Shown here in pieces: positions 6,674 to 8,763 of a DNA stretch of 8,763 nucleotides. The stretch comes from Myxococcaceae bacterium (GTDB lineage Bacteria > Myxococcota > Myxococcia > Myxococcales > Myxococcaceae), in the NCBI GenBank assembly GCA_018262385.1, contig JAGSPQ010000081.1:1-8763 (forward strand), given 5' to 3'. The position numbers were made by a program, and so were the translations under genes. The notes beneath the pieces are model-generated. The model searched no databases. It was not told the DNA's origin and saw nothing but the letters and a program-made list of their open reading frames with translations. How positions within the stretch are numbered: position 1 is the first letter of the stretch; each line of letters begins with the position of its first letter.

Positions 6674-8398
6674 TTAGTTGGGGAGGTGCTGCGGCCAGTG
6701 GTCGTCTTCCCGGCCCTCTACGCTGTACTCGTACGGGCCGCGGTAGACGGTGGGCAGCACGGGGAAGTTGCCGTGCGGAGGAGGCGAGGCGGCGTGCCAC
6801 TCGAGGGTGTTCGCCCGCCACGGGTTGGGGCCGACCTTCGGGCCCCGGAACATCGAGTAGAAGTAGTTGACGAGGAAGATCACCTGGAAGGACAGCATCA
6901 CCACCAGCGAGAGGGTGGCGAGGATGCGCAGGTCCTGCATCCCGGACTTCATCAGGTCGGGGAAGTGGGTGTAGTCGAAGATCCGGCGGTGATCGCCCCG
7001 GGCCCCGGTGATGAACAGCGGGATGAAGATGAAGTTGAAGCTGACGATCGTGCCCCAGAAGTGGACCTTCCCCCACGTCTCGTTCATCGACCGGCCGAAC
7101 ATCTTCGGGAACCAGTAGGTGACCGCGGCGAAGACCGAGACGATCGCGATCGGCACGAACGTGTAGTGGAAGTGCGCGAGCACGAAGTAGGTGTCGTGGA
7201 AGTAGATGTCCGACGCCGAGGCGCCGAGGAAGATCCCGGTCACGCCGCCGAGGAGGAACTCGGAGATGAACGCCAGCGCCCACAGCATCGGGACCGCCAG
7301 CCGGATCGAGCCACCGTACAGGGTGGCGATGTAGACGAACATCATCTCGGCGACCGGAATCGAGATCAGCAGCGTGGTGACGCCGAAGATGTTCGCCATC
7401 CGCGGGTCGATGCCGGCGATGAACTGGTGGTGGGCCCAGACGAAGAAGCTGAGCACCCCGGTGCCAATCGCGGTGTAGAGCACCGTCTTGTAGGCGAAGA
7501 GCTTCTTGCGCGAGAAGACGGTCATCACCTCGGCGACGATGCCGAAGGCGGGCAGCATCACCACGTAGACCTCGGGGTGGCCGAAGAACCAGAACAGGTG
7601 CTGCCAGAGGATCGGATCTCCGCCGCGCACCGGGTCGTAGAAGCCGGTGCCGATGGTTTGATCGAACAGCAGCATCACCGCGCCGGCGACCAGCGGGCCC
7701 ACCGAGGCCATGAAGAGGATGCTGGCGATGACGATCATCCAGACCAGGATCGGCACGTCGAACATCTTCATCCCCGGCGCGCGCGAGTTCATCATCGTGG
7801 TGACGAAGTTGATCCCGCCCAGCAGGAACGCGACGAACTCGATCGCCACCGCCACCAGCCACAGCGGGGCGCCCTTGGGAGTGAGGTTGTATTCGGCGCG
7901 CGCCGACAGCGGCGGATACGAGGTCCACGCCCCGCCGAAGGCGCCGCCCTCGACGAAGAACGAGAAGATCAGGATCACCGCGCTGAGCAGAAACAGCTGG
8001 TACGAGAGCCGGTTCAGCCGCGGGAACACCATGTCGTCGCAGCCGATCATCAGCGGGATGAGGTAGTTGCCGAGCGCGGCGATCAGCACCGGCATCGCGA
8101 CCCAGAAGATCATCACCGAGCCGTGGGTGGTGACCAACCCGTTGTAGTCCTGCGCGGTCACCCGGCCCCAGCCCGGCACGCTCAAGCCCGGGAAGGCCTG
8201 CTGCATCCGGAACACGTAGACGGTGAAGCCGCCGATCAGCGCCATCGCCATTCCGGTGAACAGGTACTGGAAGCCGATGATCTTGTGGTCGGTGCTGAAG
8301 AGGTACTTCTTGATGAAGCCCTCTTCCGGATGGTGCGGGTGATCGCCGTGAGGCGCGTGCGCGTCGGGCGCGTGGGTGTCGGCTGCTGGACCGCTCAT
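6674..8398 (-). CDS. coxA: Cytochrome c oxidase subunit I (aa3-type, catalytic)
   Basis: Catalytic subunit that reduces oxygen to water at heme a3-CuB and pumps protons. 574 residues, about twelve helices. Metal ligands are all present: H92 (heme a, TTHGSVMIFW), H274 with Y278 (WFFGHPEVY; CuB and the cross-linked Tyr), H323/H324 (CuB), H409 (heme a3) and H411 (heme a), plus H401/D402 of the Mg site. D-channel residues are conserved (N111, D122, N129, E276), pointing to an A1-type oxidase. The K-channel is unusual: the segment normally reading SIPTGxKxFNW is SIPVAEMMFVY (346-356), so the lysine is M352 and the threonine V349. The heme-propionate region near 461-475 also departs from the usual GMPRR. 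The N-terminus is histidine-rich (six His in residues 9-23). Its ATG overlaps the coxB stop as ATGA. ctaD is an equivalent symbol. Confidence 0.97.
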   Translation of the reverse strand: MSGPAADTHAPDAHAPHGDHPHHPEEGFIKKYLFSTDHKIIGFQYLFTGMAMALIGGFTVYVFRMQQAFPGLSVPGWGRVTAQDYNGLVTTHGSVMIFWVAMPVLIAALGNYLIPLMIGCDDMVFPRLNRLSYQLFLLSAVILIFSFFVEGGAFGGAWTSYPPLSARAEYNLTPKGAPLWLVAVAIEFVAFLLGGINFVTTMMNSRAPGMKMFDVPILVWMIVIASILFMASVGPLVAGAVMLLFDQTIGTGFYDPVRGGDPILWQHLFWFFGHPEVYVVMLPAFGIVAEVMTVFSRKKLFAYKTVLYTAIGTGVLSFFVWAHHQFIAGIDPRMANIFGVTTLLISIPVAEMMFVYIATLYGGSIRLAVPMLWALAFISEFLLGGVTGIFLGASASDIYFHDTYFVLAHFHYTFVPIAIVSVFAAVTYWFPKMFGRSMNETWGKVHFWGTIVSFNFIFIPLFITGARGDHRRIFDYTHFPDLMKSGMQDLRILATLSLVVMLSFQVIFLVNYFYSMFRGPKVGPNPWRANTLEWHAASPPPHGNFPVLPTVYRGPYEYSVEGREDDHWPQHLPN

Positions 8399-8763
8399 GG
8401 AGTCACTCCGCTGGGGGCGGCGGCGACCGGGGCGTGGGTCTTGACCCACTCCGCGTGCGCGTCCGGCTTCGAGATGATGATGCGGGCCGCCATGATCCCG
8501 TGGCCGATGCCACAGATCTCGGCGCACTGGATGTCGTAGCCGCCGGTGAGGATCGGCTTGAACCAGCCCTTGATCGTGCGGCCCGGGACGGCGTCCTGCT
8601 TGAGGCGGAAGACCGGCACCGAGAAGCTGTGGAGCACGTCCCGGCTCTGCAGCTCGAAGTGGTAGGTCTTGCCCTTCTCCACGTGGAGCTCGTCGATCAG
8701 CTTGATGTCGTCGGGGGTGTCGAGCTTCCCGTCGTTGCCGGGGTGCACGAAGGTCCACGCCCA
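8395..8763 (-). CDS. coxB: Cytochrome c oxidase subunit II, CuA domain (5' part outside window)
   Basis: Electron-entry subunit of the oxidase. Only the C-terminal 122 residues are present; the two N-terminal membrane helices lie beyond the right edge. The fragment opens with the aromatic motif WAWTF near the electron-entry site. It then runs through HSFSVPVFRLKQDAVPGR to the complete CuA signature CAEICGIGHGIM, so the binuclear copper site has all its ligands (the His of LHSF plus the Cys, Glu, Cys, His, Met of the signature). A short Asp/Gly loop (NDGKLDTPDD, fragment residues 10-19) lies between strands. The protein ends some 30 residues after the CuA motif with a short Ala/Pro tail, so it has no fused cytochrome c domain and is not a caa3-type subunit. 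A GTG at 8748 (FVHPG) is an internal valine, not a start. The stop overlaps the coxA ATG by four bases. Confidence 0.95.
   Translation of the reverse strand, partial: WAWTFVHPGNDGKLDTPDDIKLIDELHVEKGKTYHFELQSRDVLHSFSVPVFRLKQDAVPGRTIKGWFKPILTGGYDIQCAEICGIGHGIMAARIIISKPDAHAEWVKTHAPVAAAPSGVTP

Noticed and set aside
6072..7928. A 618-codon version of coxC extending upstream over coxA
   Set aside because: Similarity to subunit III begins only at the ATG at 6644, which has a good ribosome site; the upstream part is a shadow of coxA.
6686..8539. A 617-codon open frame on the plus strand opposite coxA
   Set aside because: It is the antisense shadow of subunit I; its composition is dominated by Arg, Glu, His, Asp and Val with no recognisable motif.
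1..8763. CRISPR array, tRNA/rRNA genes, insertion sequences
   Set aside because: No regularly spaced direct repeats, cloverleaf-like segment, transposase motif or terminal inverted repeats were seen; coding density leaves little room.

Overview
This window is one strand-coherent block of aerobic respiratory-chain genes. Every supported gene lies on the minus strand, so transcription runs from high to low coordinates. Base composition is very G+C rich with strongly GC-biased third codon positions, which also produces many long spurious open frames on the other strand and frames. The gene set (alternative complex III linked to an aa3-type cytochrome c oxidase with split subunit III genes) and the codon bias suggest a Myxococcota/Deltaproteobacteria-like organism or another high-GC environmental lineage. 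That assignment is inference; there is no rRNA or other taxonomic marker here.

Layout in transcription order: the C-terminal part of coxB (CuA subunit II, cut by the right edge, 8395-8763), coxA (subunit I, 6674-8398), coxC (subunit III, 6072-6644), coxD (subunit IV, 5586-6062), a second subunit III gene (4960-5571), a 76-residue CxxC membrane protein (4730-4960), and an SCO-like thioredoxin-fold membrane protein (4098-4733). These are packed as one operon with overlaps or gaps under 30 bases. A 152-base non-coding gap (3946-4097) follows, the only substantial one in the window. Next come actA, a pentaheme cytochrome c (3223-3945), and actB, a large iron-sulfur protein (1-3164, 3' end just beyond the left edge). 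These are the first two subunits of alternative complex III (quinol:electron acceptor oxidoreductase).

The genes form a coherent pathway. ACIII oxidises menaquinol or ubiquinol and passes electrons through its Fe-S clusters and hemes to the CuA site of CoxB. CoxA then reduces oxygen at the heme a3-CuB site. The visible end of CoxB carries no fused cytochrome c domain, so electrons must come from a separate cytochrome c or directly from the ACIII complex. The remaining act genes (actC onward) are expected just past the left edge.

No mobile element, CRISPR array or RNA gene was seen. The most notable points are: (1) the SCO-like protein has no cysteine at all and so lacks the copper-binding CxxxC, while its translationally coupled neighbour is a tiny membrane protein with an exposed CPTC; (2) CoxA keeps the metal ligands and D-channel residues, but the usual K-channel lysine and threonine are Met and Val; (3) a dispersed palindromic repeat of the 'CPERSRR' type sits in frame inside a cytoplasmic loop of the second subunit III.
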